Assembly: GCF_001999465.1 (NCBI RefSeq)
Contig: NZ_MQMF01000003.1
Span: forward strand, 248,001 to 312,000
Direction of reading: 5' to 3'
Origin: Fictibacillus arsenicus
GTDB lineage: Bacteria > Bacillota > Bacilli > Bacillales > Fictibacillaceae
Length of the DNA: 64,000 nt
Position 1 is the stretch's first letter. Each line of letters starts with the position of its first letter. This document shows positions 9,638 through 18,800 of this stretch, piece after piece. Position numbers and translations under genes: made by a program. Under the pieces are notes generated by a model. The model was not told the DNA's origin. It saw only the letters and a program-made list of their open reading frames with translations, and made no database searches.

Positions 9638-10897
9638 TCAACCTGCAGCTTGTGTGTCATTGTTCGCTTTTCTAATGTTGCGGATATTAATACGGATTAA
9701 TAACGATATAGCCAGTGCTGCTACAAAAGCACCTGTAAAGATATAGAGTGTCAGAGAGTAGCTGTTGGTTGTCTCACGAATCCAGGAGACTACTAGCGGA
9801 CCCACAAGACCAGCCGCCGCCCAAGCTGTTAATATATAACCGTGTATTGCGCCAAGCTGCTTTGTTCCAAATAGATCTCCGATGTACGCAGGTATGGAAG
9901 CGAACCCGCCTCCATAGCAAGTAAGGATCACATATACTAAGAGCTGAAATAAAAACGCATTTGTAACATTTGGCAGCAGTAAAAACGCAACGGTTTGCAA
10001 TGCAAAGAAAGTGGTATATACATTTGGACGTCCGATATAGTCTGAAACCGAAGCCCACCCAATTCTTCCAAATCCATTAAACAATCCCATAATACCTACC
10101 ATAGTTGCAGCTGCGCCAGCACTCAGACCGGCAATGTCCTGGGCCATTGGTGAGGCTACTGAGATAACGGCTATTCCGCACGTTACATTTATGAAGAGCA
10201 TTGACCAAAGTGCCCAAAAGCGAACTGTTTTTACTGCTTCATTGGCAGTTAGCTGTGCAAGGTCATTTGTTTTCTTTTCTTCTTTTTGATCTTTATCTTT
10301 CATTCCTTCAGGCTGCCAATTTTTTGGAGGCGGGGCAAGGTAGAGTGAAGATAAAAACATAAGGCCAAAATAGATGGCGCCTAATAGATAAAAAGTATTT
10401 GATATGCCAATTCCATTTATCAGCTTAGCAATTACAGGACTCGCGATAAGAGAGGCGAAACCGAACCCCATAATAGCTAATCCTGTAGCAAGGCCTCTTC
10501 TGTCAGGAAACCATTTAACAAGAGATGAAACCGGTGTAATATAACCGATTCCAAGCCCTATTCCCCCTAGAGCTCCGTAAAAGAAGTAAAGCATATACAA
10601 AGAGCCGATACTGTCTGCAAATCCTGCTCCTATAAGACCTGCTCCGAAACATGCAGAAGCGATCATACCTGAAATTCGAGGTCCGTAACGTTCTACGAAA
10701 TGTCCCATAAAAGCGGCAGATAAACCTAAAAACAAGATTGCAATACTAAAAGTTAACGAGATTTCGCTGAGTCCCCAATTATGCTTTTCCCGGAGTGGAT
10801 TAGTAAATACACTCCAGGAATAGACTGAACCAATTGATATATGAATACCAACAGCAGCCGCAGCAATCAACCAGCGGTTCTTGACTTTGTTCGCCAT
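9638..10897 (-). CDS. MFS transporter of the oxalate/formate antiporter (OFA) family
   Basis: A 419-residue membrane protein with twelve predicted membrane segments. The N-terminal pattern (IGSVYSWSVFTNPL, then SIAILFLGLSAAFMGHFVERYGPR) is typical of OxlT-like OFA permeases. A hydrophilic central loop, rich in Lys and Glu, lies near residues 195-210. It is the last gene of a three-gene unit with a DUF1641 protein and formate dehydrogenase, with only 3 bp between stop and start. Context therefore suggests formate or oxalate movement across the membrane. The substrate is inferred, since OFA members also carry other carboxylates. ATG 10897 follows AAAGGAG. Confidence 0.85.
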   Translation of the reverse strand: MANKVKNRWLIAAAAVGIHISIGSVYSWSVFTNPLREKHNWGLSEISLTFSIAILFLGLSAAFMGHFVERYGPRISGMIASACFGAGLIGAGFADSIGSLYMLYFFYGALGGIGLGIGYITPVSSLVKWFPDRRGLATGLAIMGFGFASLIASPVIAKLINGIGISNTFYLLGAIYFGLMFLSSLYLAPPPKNWQPEGMKDKDQKEEKKTNDLAQLTANEAVKTVRFWALWSMLFINVTCGIAVISVASPMAQDIAGLSAGAAATMVGIMGLFNGFGRIGWASVSDYIGRPNVYTTFFALQTVAFLLLPNVTNAFLFQLLVYVILTCYGGGFASIPAYIGDLFGTKQLGAIHGYILTAWAAAGLVGPLVVSWIRETTNSYSLTLYIFTGAFVAALAISLLIRINIRNIRKANNDTQAAG

Positions 10898-10900
10898 TGT

Positions 10901-11464
10901 TTAGCTCCTTTGCCCGTTTTTCTCTAACGTTTTATCTTTAGTTTGATTTGTCCGTTTTTCAGGCGTATCTTGAGTAGTTTTTTCGTAAGGCTCAGTATCT
11001 TGTCCCATCCCTTTAAGAAATTGCATAAGAATAGTGACCGCTCTATTGATTTCTGGATCTTTTAGCGATTTTACAAGATCGAAATATCCGGTCTTCTCTT
11101 CTGTATCTTTATATTCTGCGACACGCGCAATTCCGGCATCGATCTTCAGCAAAAAGGGTTCGAGTTGTCTCACGTTGATCATTCCCAGCGTACCCAAGAG
11201 CAGCAGGAGATTTTTCATGGTGTTTGTGTTTTCAGGTTTGTCCATTGCTTTAACGGCAATATCCAGCACTTTATCACCTTGGCCAAACAACCCGTTTAAA
11301 AGTGAAAGGATTCCCTTGTCCTGCATATGATTCATAATCTCGAGTGTTTGCATGATCGCTTCCTTATTTTTTACTAAAGCATCTTCCACTTCCCGTAAAT
11401 CTATTGTTCGCTGTTCTTCTTCCGATAGGGTTAATTTATGAACTTTCTTAATCGCCTTAGCCAT
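10901..11464 (-). CDS. yrhD: DUF1641 protein, YrhD-like, formate dehydrogenase partner
   Basis: A 187-residue soluble protein. It has the DUF1641 pattern: a helical region with [21 protein letters not shown], then [13 protein letters not shown] and a long C-terminal helix. Residues after about 150 are charged and low complexity. Its start overlaps the 3' end of the formate dehydrogenase gene by 8 bp, implying translational coupling. The same order, dehydrogenase then DUF1641, exists in B. subtilis yrhE-yrhD. Its biochemical role is unknown; a link to assembly or electron transfer of the dehydrogenase is inference. ATG 11464 follows AAGGAG. Confidence 0.85.
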   Translation of the reverse strand: MAKAIKKVHKLTLSEEEQRTIDLREVEDALVKNKEAIMQTLEIMNHMQDKGILSLLNGLFGQGDKVLDIAVKAMDKPENTNTMKNLLLLLGTLGMINVRQLEPFLLKIDAGIARVAEYKDTEEKTGYFDLVKSLKDPEINRAVTILMQFLKGMGQDTEPYEKTTQDTPEKRTNQTKDKTLEKNGQRS

Positions 11465-14411
11465 GTTGGTTTCGCTCCTTTTTCACAACATCTCCAGGGA
11501 AGATATAATCTTTTCTTGCCCACTTCTTTTCAACTGCTACACCGATCTGCGGCTGCGGGTTCCCGTATCTGAAGTTTGTTTTTGGAAGAGGGTTAACACC
11601 TTCTTCTTGCAAAATCTCTAATTTTGCACTTGTTTCTTTATAAGCTGGCGTATCCGTATCTTTATCTGAATAGCTGCTGGTTAAAAGATTTATCGCTGCT
11701 TCTCCAGTGTCATTCATCGGTAAATAGACTTCTTTGCCCTTTACACGATCTGTGATCAAACAATGAACTTTTACACTTCCATATGGAGAAGATAAGCGTA
11801 CGAGAGTCCCGTCTTTAATCCCTCTTTCGTCAGCGAGTTCATGTGAGATTTCAAGGAACGTGTTTGGAGTCTTTGATGTGATCCCCTCTGATTTATATGT
11901 CATATTTCCTTCATGGAAATGTTCTAAAATTCTTCCATTATTAACATGGATATCGTATTCTTCACCAAATTCCTTCGGTTCTGTCCAATCAACAGGGTAT
12001 AATTTTGCTTTTCTGTCATCAAACGGGAACCCTTCAGTAAATAAAATCGGGGTATCTGTTCCATCTGGAGCAACTGGCCATTGAAGACTTTTGTATCCTT
12101 CAAGTCTTTCATAAGAAACACCTGCAAATAGCGGTGCCAATTGGGCAGCTTCATCCATAATGTCACTCGGATGGGTATAATTCCAGTTTGCTCCCAAGCG
12201 GTTAGCGATGTCCTGTATGATCTGCCAATCAGGCTTTGAATCACCTAGTGGCTCCAACACTTGATATAATCGTTGAATTCTCCGCTCGGTATTTGTAAAG
12301 GTACCTTCTTTTTCTAAGCTTGGACTTGCTGGCAGCACAACATCAGCAAACTGAGCAGTTCTCGTTAAAAAGATGTCCTGAACGACGAAGAAATCAAGCT
12401 TTTCATACGCTGCATGAACGTGGTTAATATTGGAATCCACGATCCCCATGTCTTCTCCCTTTAAATACATAGCTTTAACATGTCCATCATGAATCCCAGT
12501 GACCATCTCATGATTGTTCAGACCAGGTTCTTCAGGAATCTTTACACCCCAGGCTTGCTCGTATTTCGCTCGAACTTGATCATCAGCCACTTTCTCGTAA
12601 GATGGAAGACGGTCAGGCATACTTCCAAAATCACTTGCTCCTTGAACATTATTATGACCTCGAAGTGGATAAGATCCTACACCGGGACGTCCATAATTTC
12701 CAGTAACAAGAAGCATGTTTGAAATAGCTGTACTCGTATCACTGCCGCCCATATGCTGGGTAACACCCATTGCCCAAAGTACACAAACACTTTTCGATTG
12801 ATGGATAGTTTCAGCAATATTCATCAAAGTTTCTTGGGAAAGTCCAGTTGCTTTTTCAGCATATTCAAGCGTGTACTTTTCAAGGTTTTGTTTAAATTCT
12901 TCTAAACCGTTTACATGATTCTCTAAAAATTCTTTATCAGCCCAGCCTTGATCGAGAATATATTTTGTGACAGCTGAAAGCCAAACTAGATCAGAACCTG
13001 CCCTAGGCTGAATAAAAAGATCAGCACGGTCTGCCATTTCATGTTTACGGAGATCCGCCACAATCAGTTTCTGACCATTTAACTTGTGAGAACGTTTAAC
13101 TCTTGTAGCGAGTACTGGATGGGATTCAGATGTATTGGATCCGATAACGATCACAAGCTCGGATTTTTCAATATCTTTAATGGAACCTGAGTCACCCCCA
13201 TGGCCTACGGTACGGAACAATCCCACCGTCGCGGGTGTCTGGCAGTATCGTGAACAGTTATCGATGTTGTTCGTTCCAATAACTCCCCGAGCCAATTTTT
13301 GCATTAAATAGGACTCTTCATTCGTACATTTAGAAGAACTGATAAATGTTAGAGCTTGTGAGCCATATGTTTCTTTGATTTCAGTAAACTTGGATGCGAT
13401 CAGGTTTAAAGCTTCATCCCAAGAAGCTTCTCTAAATGAATCGCCTTCACGGATAAGCGGTTTTGTTAACCGCTCTTCGCTGTTTACAAAATCCCAGCCG
13501 AACTTGCCTTTTATACATGTAGATATACCGTTAGCAGGCGCTTCAATCTGAGGATCTACTTTTAAGATTTCTCTTCCTTTTGTCCACACATCGAAACTGC
13601 AGCCAACTCCGCAGTAAGTACAAACGGTTTTTGTTTTCTTAATACACTGTTCACGCATAGCGGCTTCCATATCAGAAATAGCTAATATAGAGCCATAACC
13701 GGTTTCTACATTTTTAGTAATTTCTATCATAGGTCGCAAGGTTTCCCGGTTAATGCCAGTCATGTAGCCGGCTTCGCCTTCCATACCTTTTTCCATCATG
13801 GCATTACAAGGACATACTGTAGAGCAATGTCCACAAGAAACACATGAAGACTCGTTGATCGGTACATCTTTATCCCAGATTACACGAGGTCTCTCACGGT
13901 CCCAGTCAATAGATAGCGTTTCAGTTACTTGAACATCCTGACATGCTTCAACACATCGTCCGCACAAAATACACTGATCCGGGTCATATCTGTAGAAAGG
14001 ATTTGAATGATCTACTTCATAGGGCTTGTGATCGAAAGGAATGCTTTGGTGGTTAATCTTCATCTCTTTTACGGTGTTATGTATTTCGCATCCGCCATTG
14101 TTATAATCACAAACCGTACAATACAATTCATGGTTGAACAGGATCCGGTCCATTCCAATGACTTGAGCTTCCTTCACATCATCTGAATTCGTATCAACCT
14201 CATCCCCTTCTTTAAGGGTGGTGGAACAGGCTCTAACAAATTCACCATTTACTTTTACAATACAAGTGTCACAGGTTTCAATTGGACCTAAACTGGGGTG
14301 ATAGCATACATGAGGAACTTGATCAGGACTGTCAGTAAGCAGATTTAAAATTGTTTGATCTTTGTTGGCTTTTACTTCAGAACCATTAATTCTAATAGAA
14401 TAATCGGACAA
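11457..14411 (-). CDS. yrhE: Formate dehydrogenase alpha subunit, molybdopterin and iron-sulfur (YrhE type)
   Basis: A 984-residue cytoplasmic oxidoreductase. An N-terminal plant-type 2Fe-2S domain has Cys36, 47, 50 and 62. A His/Cys cluster region follows near 97-111, then two 4Fe-4S motifs ([11 protein letters not shown] near 147, [11 protein letters not shown] near 190) and the molybdopterin domain with its own cluster (CTYCGVGC near 264). The molybdenum ligand is Cys390 in RYCQTP, so this is a cysteine enzyme, not a selenocysteine one. The start is TTG 14411 after AAAGGGTG. It probably oxidises formate to CO2; electrons may go to NAD or another acceptor, which the sequence does not settle. 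First gene of the formate unit. Confidence 0.92.
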   Translation of the reverse strand: MSDYSIRINGSEVKANKDQTILNLLTDSPDQVPHVCYHPSLGPIETCDTCIVKVNGEFVRACSTTLKEGDEVDTNSDDVKEAQVIGMDRILFNHELYCTVCDYNNGGCEIHNTVKEMKINHQSIPFDHKPYEVDHSNPFYRYDPDQCILCGRCVEACQDVQVTETLSIDWDRERPRVIWDKDVPINESSCVSCGHCSTVCPCNAMMEKGMEGEAGYMTGINRETLRPMIEITKNVETGYGSILAISDMEAAMREQCIKKTKTVCTYCGVGCSFDVWTKGREILKVDPQIEAPANGISTCIKGKFGWDFVNSEERLTKPLIREGDSFREASWDEALNLIASKFTEIKETYGSQALTFISSSKCTNEESYLMQKLARGVIGTNNIDNCSRYCQTPATVGLFRTVGHGGDSGSIKDIEKSELVIVIGSNTSESHPVLATRVKRSHKLNGQKLIVADLRKHEMADRADLFIQPRAGSDLVWLSAVTKYILDQGWADKEFLENHVNGLEEFKQNLEKYTLEYAEKATGLSQETLMNIAETIHQSKSVCVLWAMGVTQHMGGSDTSTAISNMLLVTGNYGRPGVGSYPLRGHNNVQGASDFGSMPDRLPSYEKVADDQVRAKYEQAWGVKIPEEPGLNNHEMVTGIHDGHVKAMYLKGEDMGIVDSNINHVHAAYEKLDFFVVQDIFLTRTAQFADVVLPASPSLEKEGTFTNTERRIQRLYQVLEPLGDSKPDWQIIQDIANRLGANWNYTHPSDIMDEAAQLAPLFAGVSYERLEGYKSLQWPVAPDGTDTPILFTEGFPFDDRKAKLYPVDWTEPKEFGEEYDIHVNNGRILEHFHEGNMTYKSEGITSKTPNTFLEISHELADERGIKDGTLVRLSSPYGSVKVHCLITDRVKGKEVYLPMNDTGEAAINLLTSSYSDKDTDTPAYKETSAKLEILQEEGVNPLPKTNFRYGNPQPQIGVAVEKKWARKDYIFPGDVVKKERNQHG

Positions 14412-14573
14412 AATGATTTCACCCTTTCAATAAAATTTATTTACAAAAAAATCAGTCATCTAAAAATGCCGATTCCCTAATCGTTATCTCCTTAAACAAA
14501 TAAGGTTATTCAAATCCTTTTATGTGATAACAACTTACTTTTCAACTTTTTTTGTGGCGTACGCTTCTTTGAC

Positions 14574-14612
14574 TAGTTGATTAGAGCGAGCATCCTGGAG
14601 CGGAAATCAACC
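14574..14612 (-). repeat. Deletion derivative of the dispersed repeat, copy 5
   Basis: On the minus strand it reads GGTTGATTTCCGCTCCAGG, then ATGCTCGC, and joins directly to the far end TCTAATCAACTA. Only about 39 bp remain of a roughly 135-bp element, with both inverted ends kept. It is the only copy in this orientation. It lies between the formate module and the CBS gene. Confidence 0.75.
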
Positions 14613-14643
14613 ACTTTCAAGAGCATCATAGTTTGTGAATACA

Positions 14644-14669
14644 GAAAAAAAGACACCTATGAAGTGTCT
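14644..14669 (-). terminator. Terminator after the HEPN/CBS gene
   Basis: A short stem AGACAC/GTGTCT with loop CTATGAA lies directly after the gene stop. Seven T follow on the minus strand. Confidence 0.75.
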
Positions 14670-14676
14670 AAGTAAA

Positions 14677-15417
14677 TCAGCTATCTAAATCAATTTCGAT
14701 TAAGTCATAAGAAGTTACAATCCCAAGCGGTTTTTCATTCTCGCTTCCATTTAGTGTAATGATGATTGCCTCAAGTTTTTTGTCTTCTTTATGGAACGTT
14801 TCAAATATTTCTTCCGCTTTAAAAATACTTGATGTTTTTGAAATAAATGCTACTAATTGCTTCCCTTTTTTTCTAGTGATATCAGATATTTTTGCATTGC
14901 TTAAATCAATAACCTGATCTGCCAGCCGGTCGCTAAGCCAATTTAATAAATAGGTTGCAGTTAACAGCCATAGATATTCGCCTTTTTCATTATATATAGG
15001 AAACCGTGAATAAGATGTTTTTCTAATACAGCTTAATACATCTGCTAATCTATCACTTTCTTTAAAATGTTGAACTTCTTTTGTAGCTATACTTAATGCT
15101 GTTTCAGGCTTTTGAAAATAACCTGCTATTTTTTCAATGCGCTCCACAATATCGAGGTGTGGCTCTGCAATATAATAATCATGGTCAACTTTTTCGTGAA
15201 CGATTGCATTCCGAAGTTTCGCGAACTGGCAAAGCTCATTATAAAACGACCTGATTAGAGAATGTTTTTTCATTCCAACTTCAACTAAATTTTTAAACCG
15301 ATCATCTGTCGTATCCTTTACTTTTTCCATTAGACACTTATGAATTTGATTAAATGCGATCTCAAAACGTTCTGACAAAGCATTTTCTTTATTGGTTTTT
15401 AAATGAGTCACGGTCAT
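14677..15417 (-). CDS. CBS-domain protein with an N-terminal HEPN-like helical domain
   Basis: A 246-residue soluble protein of unknown function. Residues 1-100 look all-helical and contain LRNAIVHEK, in which Arg69-x4-His74 fits the Rx4-6H signature of HEPN ribonuclease folds. Residues about 105-245 form a CBS pair, with SRFPIYNEKGEYLWLLTATYL in the first and LGIVTSYDLIEIDL in the second; CBS pairs often sense adenosine nucleotides. ATG 15417 follows AAGGAG. It stands between the formate module and zagA and has its own terminator. The HEPN reading rests on one motif and helix pattern and could be a non-catalytic helical domain. No antitoxin-like neighbour is visible. Confidence 0.6.
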   Translation of the reverse strand: MTVTHLKTNKENALSERFEIAFNQIHKCLMEKVKDTTDDRFKNLVEVGMKKHSLIRSFYNELCQFAKLRNAIVHEKVDHDYYIAEPHLDIVERIEKIAGYFQKPETALSIATKEVQHFKESDRLADVLSCIRKTSYSRFPIYNEKGEYLWLLTATYLLNWLSDRLADQVIDLSNAKISDITRKKGKQLVAFISKTSSIFKAEEIFETFHKEDKKLEAIIITLNGSENEKPLGIVTSYDLIEIDLDS

Positions 15418-15482
15418 TTTCTATCTCTCCTTATTTCATACGCTACCCTCTACATACCCAATAACAGCATAGTAATAAACAA

Positions 15483-15508
15483 AAACGAATCCGTACTTGG
15501 ATTCGTTT
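15483..15508 (-). terminator. Terminator after zagA
   Basis: AAACGAATCC and GGATTCGTTT form a 10-bp stem with loop GTACTT. T-rich sequence follows on the minus strand, 10 bp past the zagA stop. Confidence 0.8.
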
Positions 15509-15518
15509 CAATCTGTTA

Positions 15519-16715
15519 TTATTTTTCTGCAAATACAGGCAATGGATCGGAAAATGCGTTCCAGTCTTTTCTTAACATTTCATCATTATTAAGTAGACAA
15601 TGATCTAATTCTTTAATTATTTCATCCTCTTTATAATCAATTCCAATAAACACAAGTTCAGTAACCCGGTCGCCGTATGTGTCATCCCAGTATGGATTCT
15701 CTGTTTTTTCTTGATCTATAACTTGTTTATCATTTTTTGATGAAGCTACCCAATGTCCCGCAGGCTGAAAGATTATGCTTGTACCTGCTTGACTTAACAA
15801 TATTGCCCAGTCATTTCGGGATGCTACCCATATAAAGCCTTTCGCTCGTACAATTTCAGGAGGCCAGCATTCTAAGAAAGCAAGCAGCCGTTCCGGATGG
15901 AAAGGTATTTTTCTTCTATATACAAAGGAAGATATTCCATATTCATCCGTTTCAGGTATATGTTCGTTTTCAAGTTCTTTCATCCATCCTGCTGATTCAC
16001 TTGCATACTCAATATTAAAGAGACCTGTGTTAAGTATCTCATTTGGGTTAAGCCTCCCATGTTCCGTTTCAAGAAACTTAGCCCTTGGCTGTAATTTTTT
16101 TAAAACTCTTTTTATTTCTTCTCGCTCTTCAGGATCTAATAAATCACATTTATTGAGAATCAGAACATCACAAAACTCAATTTGATCAATTAACAGGTCT
16201 ACAACTTCTCTTGTATCCATTTCATCCAATGCTTCTTTTCTGTCGAGCAAGCTTTCTCCTGAAGCGAAGTCATGCCAAAAACGGTTAGCATCTACTACGG
16301 TTACCATGGTGTCTAGTTTACAAAGAGAAGCTAGATCCACTCCAGATTCTTCATCTAAATAGGTAAAGGTTTGTGCTACAGGAATCGGTTCACTAATACC
16401 TGTTGATTCAATAAGTATGTATTCTATATCACCATTTTTAACGATCTGTTCAACTTCTATAAGGAGATCTTCTCTTAATGTACAACAGATGCACCCATTA
16501 GTCATTTCGATTAGTTTTTCTTCAGTTCTAGATAGTTTTGTTTCATTTTTTATAAGTGAGGCATCGATATTGATCTCACTCATATCGTTAACAATCACTG
16601 CAACCTTTAAACCGTCTTGATTTGTCAATACATGATTTAAAATCGTTGTTTTTCCAGCTCCCAGATAGCCGCTTAATACGGTTACGGGGATTCTTTTAGT
16701 AAGTGTATGTATCAT
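15519..16715 (-). CDS. zagA: Zinc-regulated GTPase metallochaperone ZagA (COG0523, formerly YciC)
   Basis: A 398-residue G3E GTPase closely matching B. subtilis ZagA. The P-loop GYLGAGKT is at 16-23, the metal-binding CxCC motif is in GCICCTLRED near 75-84, and the GTP specificity motif is NKCD. A long C-terminal CobW domain follows, with SSFVYRRKIPFHPERLLAFLE. The family delivers zinc to client enzymes such as FolE when zinc is scarce. The perfect Zur operator 15 bp upstream shows it is switched on under zinc limitation. The gene is monocistronic. ATG 16715 follows AAAAGGAG. Confidence 0.95.
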   Translation of the reverse strand: MIHTLTKRIPVTVLSGYLGAGKTTILNHVLTNQDGLKVAVIVNDMSEINIDASLIKNETKLSRTEEKLIEMTNGCICCTLREDLLIEVEQIVKNGDIEYILIESTGISEPIPVAQTFTYLDEESGVDLASLCKLDTMVTVVDANRFWHDFASGESLLDRKEALDEMDTREVVDLLIDQIEFCDVLILNKCDLLDPEEREEIKRVLKKLQPRAKFLETEHGRLNPNEILNTGLFNIEYASESAGWMKELENEHIPETDEYGISSFVYRRKIPFHPERLLAFLECWPPEIVRAKGFIWVASRNDWAILLSQAGTSIIFQPAGHWVASSKNDKQVIDQEKTENPYWDDTYGDRVTELVFIGIDYKEDEIIKELDHCLLNNDEMLRKDWNAFSDPLPVFAEK

Positions 16716-16730
16716 TTTAAACTCCTTTTA

Positions 16731-16749
16731 AATCGTAATCATTACGATT
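16731..16749. promoter_or_regulatory. Zur operator
   Basis: AATCGTAATCATTACGATT is a perfect 9-1-9 inverted repeat that matches the B. subtilis Zur box. It lies just upstream of the zagA ribosome site, so Zur with zinc should block zagA transcription. It is the only Zur box I found in the window. Confidence 0.93.
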
Positions 16750-16825
16750 AACATAATAATTCACATCATAGGTCTATGTCAATAAATAAAAAAAGACGCA
16801 TATCACATGGATACACATCTTCTTT

Positions 16826-17323
16826 CTAAAAATCTTTCCATTCGATTTTTCCGCATTTATTTTCTACGTCTAGTTCAACTTCAAAATCATGCTTTTCATA
16901 AAAATGAATTAAACGGTCAACGTGATCCCAGTCTCTCTTAGCAATGTCACCTTTTATTAATGGAATATTATTGTCTGAAGCAGTTTCTTTTAAGTACTCC
17001 ATACATATTGATCCATATCCTTTGTTGGCGGGCCCTTTAATATCACCAATATGCAAAGTATTGTCATCTTCATATACCGCATCAATAGCAAAATCCCAGC
17101 CATCATATCTTGATTCACAATCGTTTAGCATGATTTTGCATTGATCCATTTCTTCTGTCTTATATACGATAACAAGATTATCATCTTTTGTTTGGTCAAC
17201 ACCGATTACATCATAGTCTTTCGCAATCTGTTTCATATCGTTCTGTAATCGGAGAAGTTGAAATTCTAGATCATCCCGGTCAAGTTTGTTTTCTGTTTCT
17301 TTTTCAAGCCCAAGAAGCAACAT
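16826..17323 (-). CDS. GNAT-like acetyltransferase of unknown substrate
   Basis: A 165-residue protein. The C-terminal half has the shape of a GNAT fold: IGDIKGPANKGYGSICMEYL resembles the acetyl-CoA loop (RGxGxG/A type, here NKGYGS), and LIHFYEKHDFEVE resembles the closing FYxKxGF segment. The first half is a helical stretch plus YDVIGVDQTKDDNLVIVY, which I cannot assign. I start at ATG 17323, because GGGGGGG lies 7 bases upstream; an in-frame upstream start lacks a ribosome site. No operon partners. The substrate is unknown. Confidence 0.6.
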   Translation of the reverse strand: MLLLGLEKETENKLDRDDLEFQLLRLQNDMKQIAKDYDVIGVDQTKDDNLVIVYKTEEMDQCKIMLNDCESRYDGWDFAIDAVYEDDNTLHIGDIKGPANKGYGSICMEYLKETASDNNIPLIKGDIAKRDWDHVDRLIHFYEKHDFEVELDVENKCGKIEWKDF

Positions 17324-17419
17324 GATATCCCCCCCCTTTAGATTATTTTTACAGAAACACACAGTTTCCCATTTTACTAAAGGTAAGGAGATATATCAAA
17401 TGTAAATTGTTTCCTGCTA

Positions 17420-18691
17420 TTAATGTCCAGATGAAATTACATAAAATTCAGTTTGCCTTTGTGTTAAGTAATTCAATTTATTGTTTGTAAAGCAAACTGA
17501 TTCCTCAAGGTATATAGGAATATCCTTATTCCACTCAGGTATAAATTGTCTAATGTTAAACTCTAACGCATAGCACGTATTATTTAGAATTTCTAATTCT
17601 CCTCGGACAGGAATTGGTTCCTGCTTATCAAATAACCCTATTAAAGGACCTGCTGCGTGGCAATGGTAACCGATAGGGTGAGAATATAGCATAGGTGAAA
17701 TGCCACAGGCAATAGCTTTCTCTATTACTTCCTCAAAGACTTCATTACCTGTCATTCCTTGTTTAACCGAATCGAAAACGATATCTTCAAATTTATTAGC
17801 TGTGAATAAAGCATTCCGCAGTCCTTCTGGAACTTCTTGTTCTTCTGGATGCAGGACATAGGCTAACTGCTGTGTATCTGAACAAAGTCCCAAATATTCA
17901 ATGCCAAAATCAAGGTGTACAATATCACCAGGCTGAATAGTATCTTCAATCCTGTCAGCAGATGACTCTTTTCTTTGAATGTCAACTGTAGGATAGAAAG
18001 AGGTTTTTAATCCGAGATCAAAAGTTTTTTGCCTGATCCATTCAACTAGTTCACGAGTTGTAGTTTGATTTGGGGAAATCACTTGATTAGATAAAGCTTG
18101 TTTAGCTATTTCACGAGTAATGGATGCGAGTTCTTTATATGCATCCAGTTCAGATTCTGTTCTAAATTGAAGCCAATCCATAACCAAAGGTGCTGAAGAT
18201 ACTAATTTAGATGAGTAATCTTTTCCGATCGTATCCGTCATTGACTGATAAAAAGAATGACTTAACCCATCACAAAAAGAAAAATGACGAGAATGGTTAA
18301 CAGCGATTTGATCCGGCTGATAGTTATCCATTAGTTTCCGGAGTACTTCAAATGGTCCTTCACCTTTCTTCCCGATGCAGCATGTATAAAATGGTTCAAA
18401 ATGTTTATTTGATGAAATTACTAGCCTTTTTACTTTTCCTGTTTCCTTTTCTCTAACAAAAACAAATATCGTTATACGCTTCGAGCTGTCTATTGAAGAT
18501 GGGAAAAGAGTAATGGCTACTGGATCTTCATGATATTCTCTGCCTAGTGTAATCCACATATCAAAATTATGTTTAATCATAAGGACAGGCATTAAAACCC
18601 CTAGTCTCGTGTGCAGCCATTCATCTGTTATTTTATCTCTTTCAATGAGTGATTTTATTTTAAAAGGTCTTTGATCTATTTGGATTGCCAC
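17420..18691 (-). CDS. M24-family metallopeptidase (Xaa-Pro aminopeptidase-like)
   Basis: A 423-residue cytoplasmic protein. An N-terminal creatinase-like region (to about 170) is followed by the pita-bread domain. Metal ligands are visible: two Asp in HLDFGIEYLGLCSD, His in SHPIGYHCHAAGP, Glu in CYALEFNI and Glu in YLEESVCF. All five positions are present, so it should be an active dinuclear metal peptidase or a related hydrolase. It starts at GTG 18691 behind a weak AGAGAGGAC site. It is divergent from the flippase gene. The exact substrate is unknown. Confidence 0.8.
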   Translation of the reverse strand: MAIQIDQRPFKIKSLIERDKITDEWLHTRLGVLMPVLMIKHNFDMWITLGREYHEDPVAITLFPSSIDSSKRITIFVFVREKETGKVKRLVISSNKHFEPFYTCCIGKKGEGPFEVLRKLMDNYQPDQIAVNHSRHFSFCDGLSHSFYQSMTDTIGKDYSSKLVSSAPLVMDWLQFRTESELDAYKELASITREIAKQALSNQVISPNQTTTRELVEWIRQKTFDLGLKTSFYPTVDIQRKESSADRIEDTIQPGDIVHLDFGIEYLGLCSDTQQLAYVLHPEEQEVPEGLRNALFTANKFEDIVFDSVKQGMTGNEVFEEVIEKAIACGISPMLYSHPIGYHCHAAGPLIGLFDKQEPIPVRGELEILNNTCYALEFNIRQFIPEWNKDIPIYLEESVCFTNNKLNYLTQRQTEFYVISSGH

Positions 18692-18800
18692 GAACTCTCA
18701 GTCCTCTCTTTCAATGTCTAATTACACTTTTCTCCTTTCTCTATGCAAAGTCCTTCGAGGTCTTGTTTCATAATTTGATGCATATGAATAGGAGGACAAA

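Noticed and set aside
11034-11330. 98-residue open frame antisense to the DUF1641 gene
   Set aside because: It mirrors codon structure of the real gene and has no ribosome site or family match.
11457-14411. Selenocysteine-type formate dehydrogenase
   Set aside because: No in-frame TGA; Cys390 occupies the metal-ligand position.
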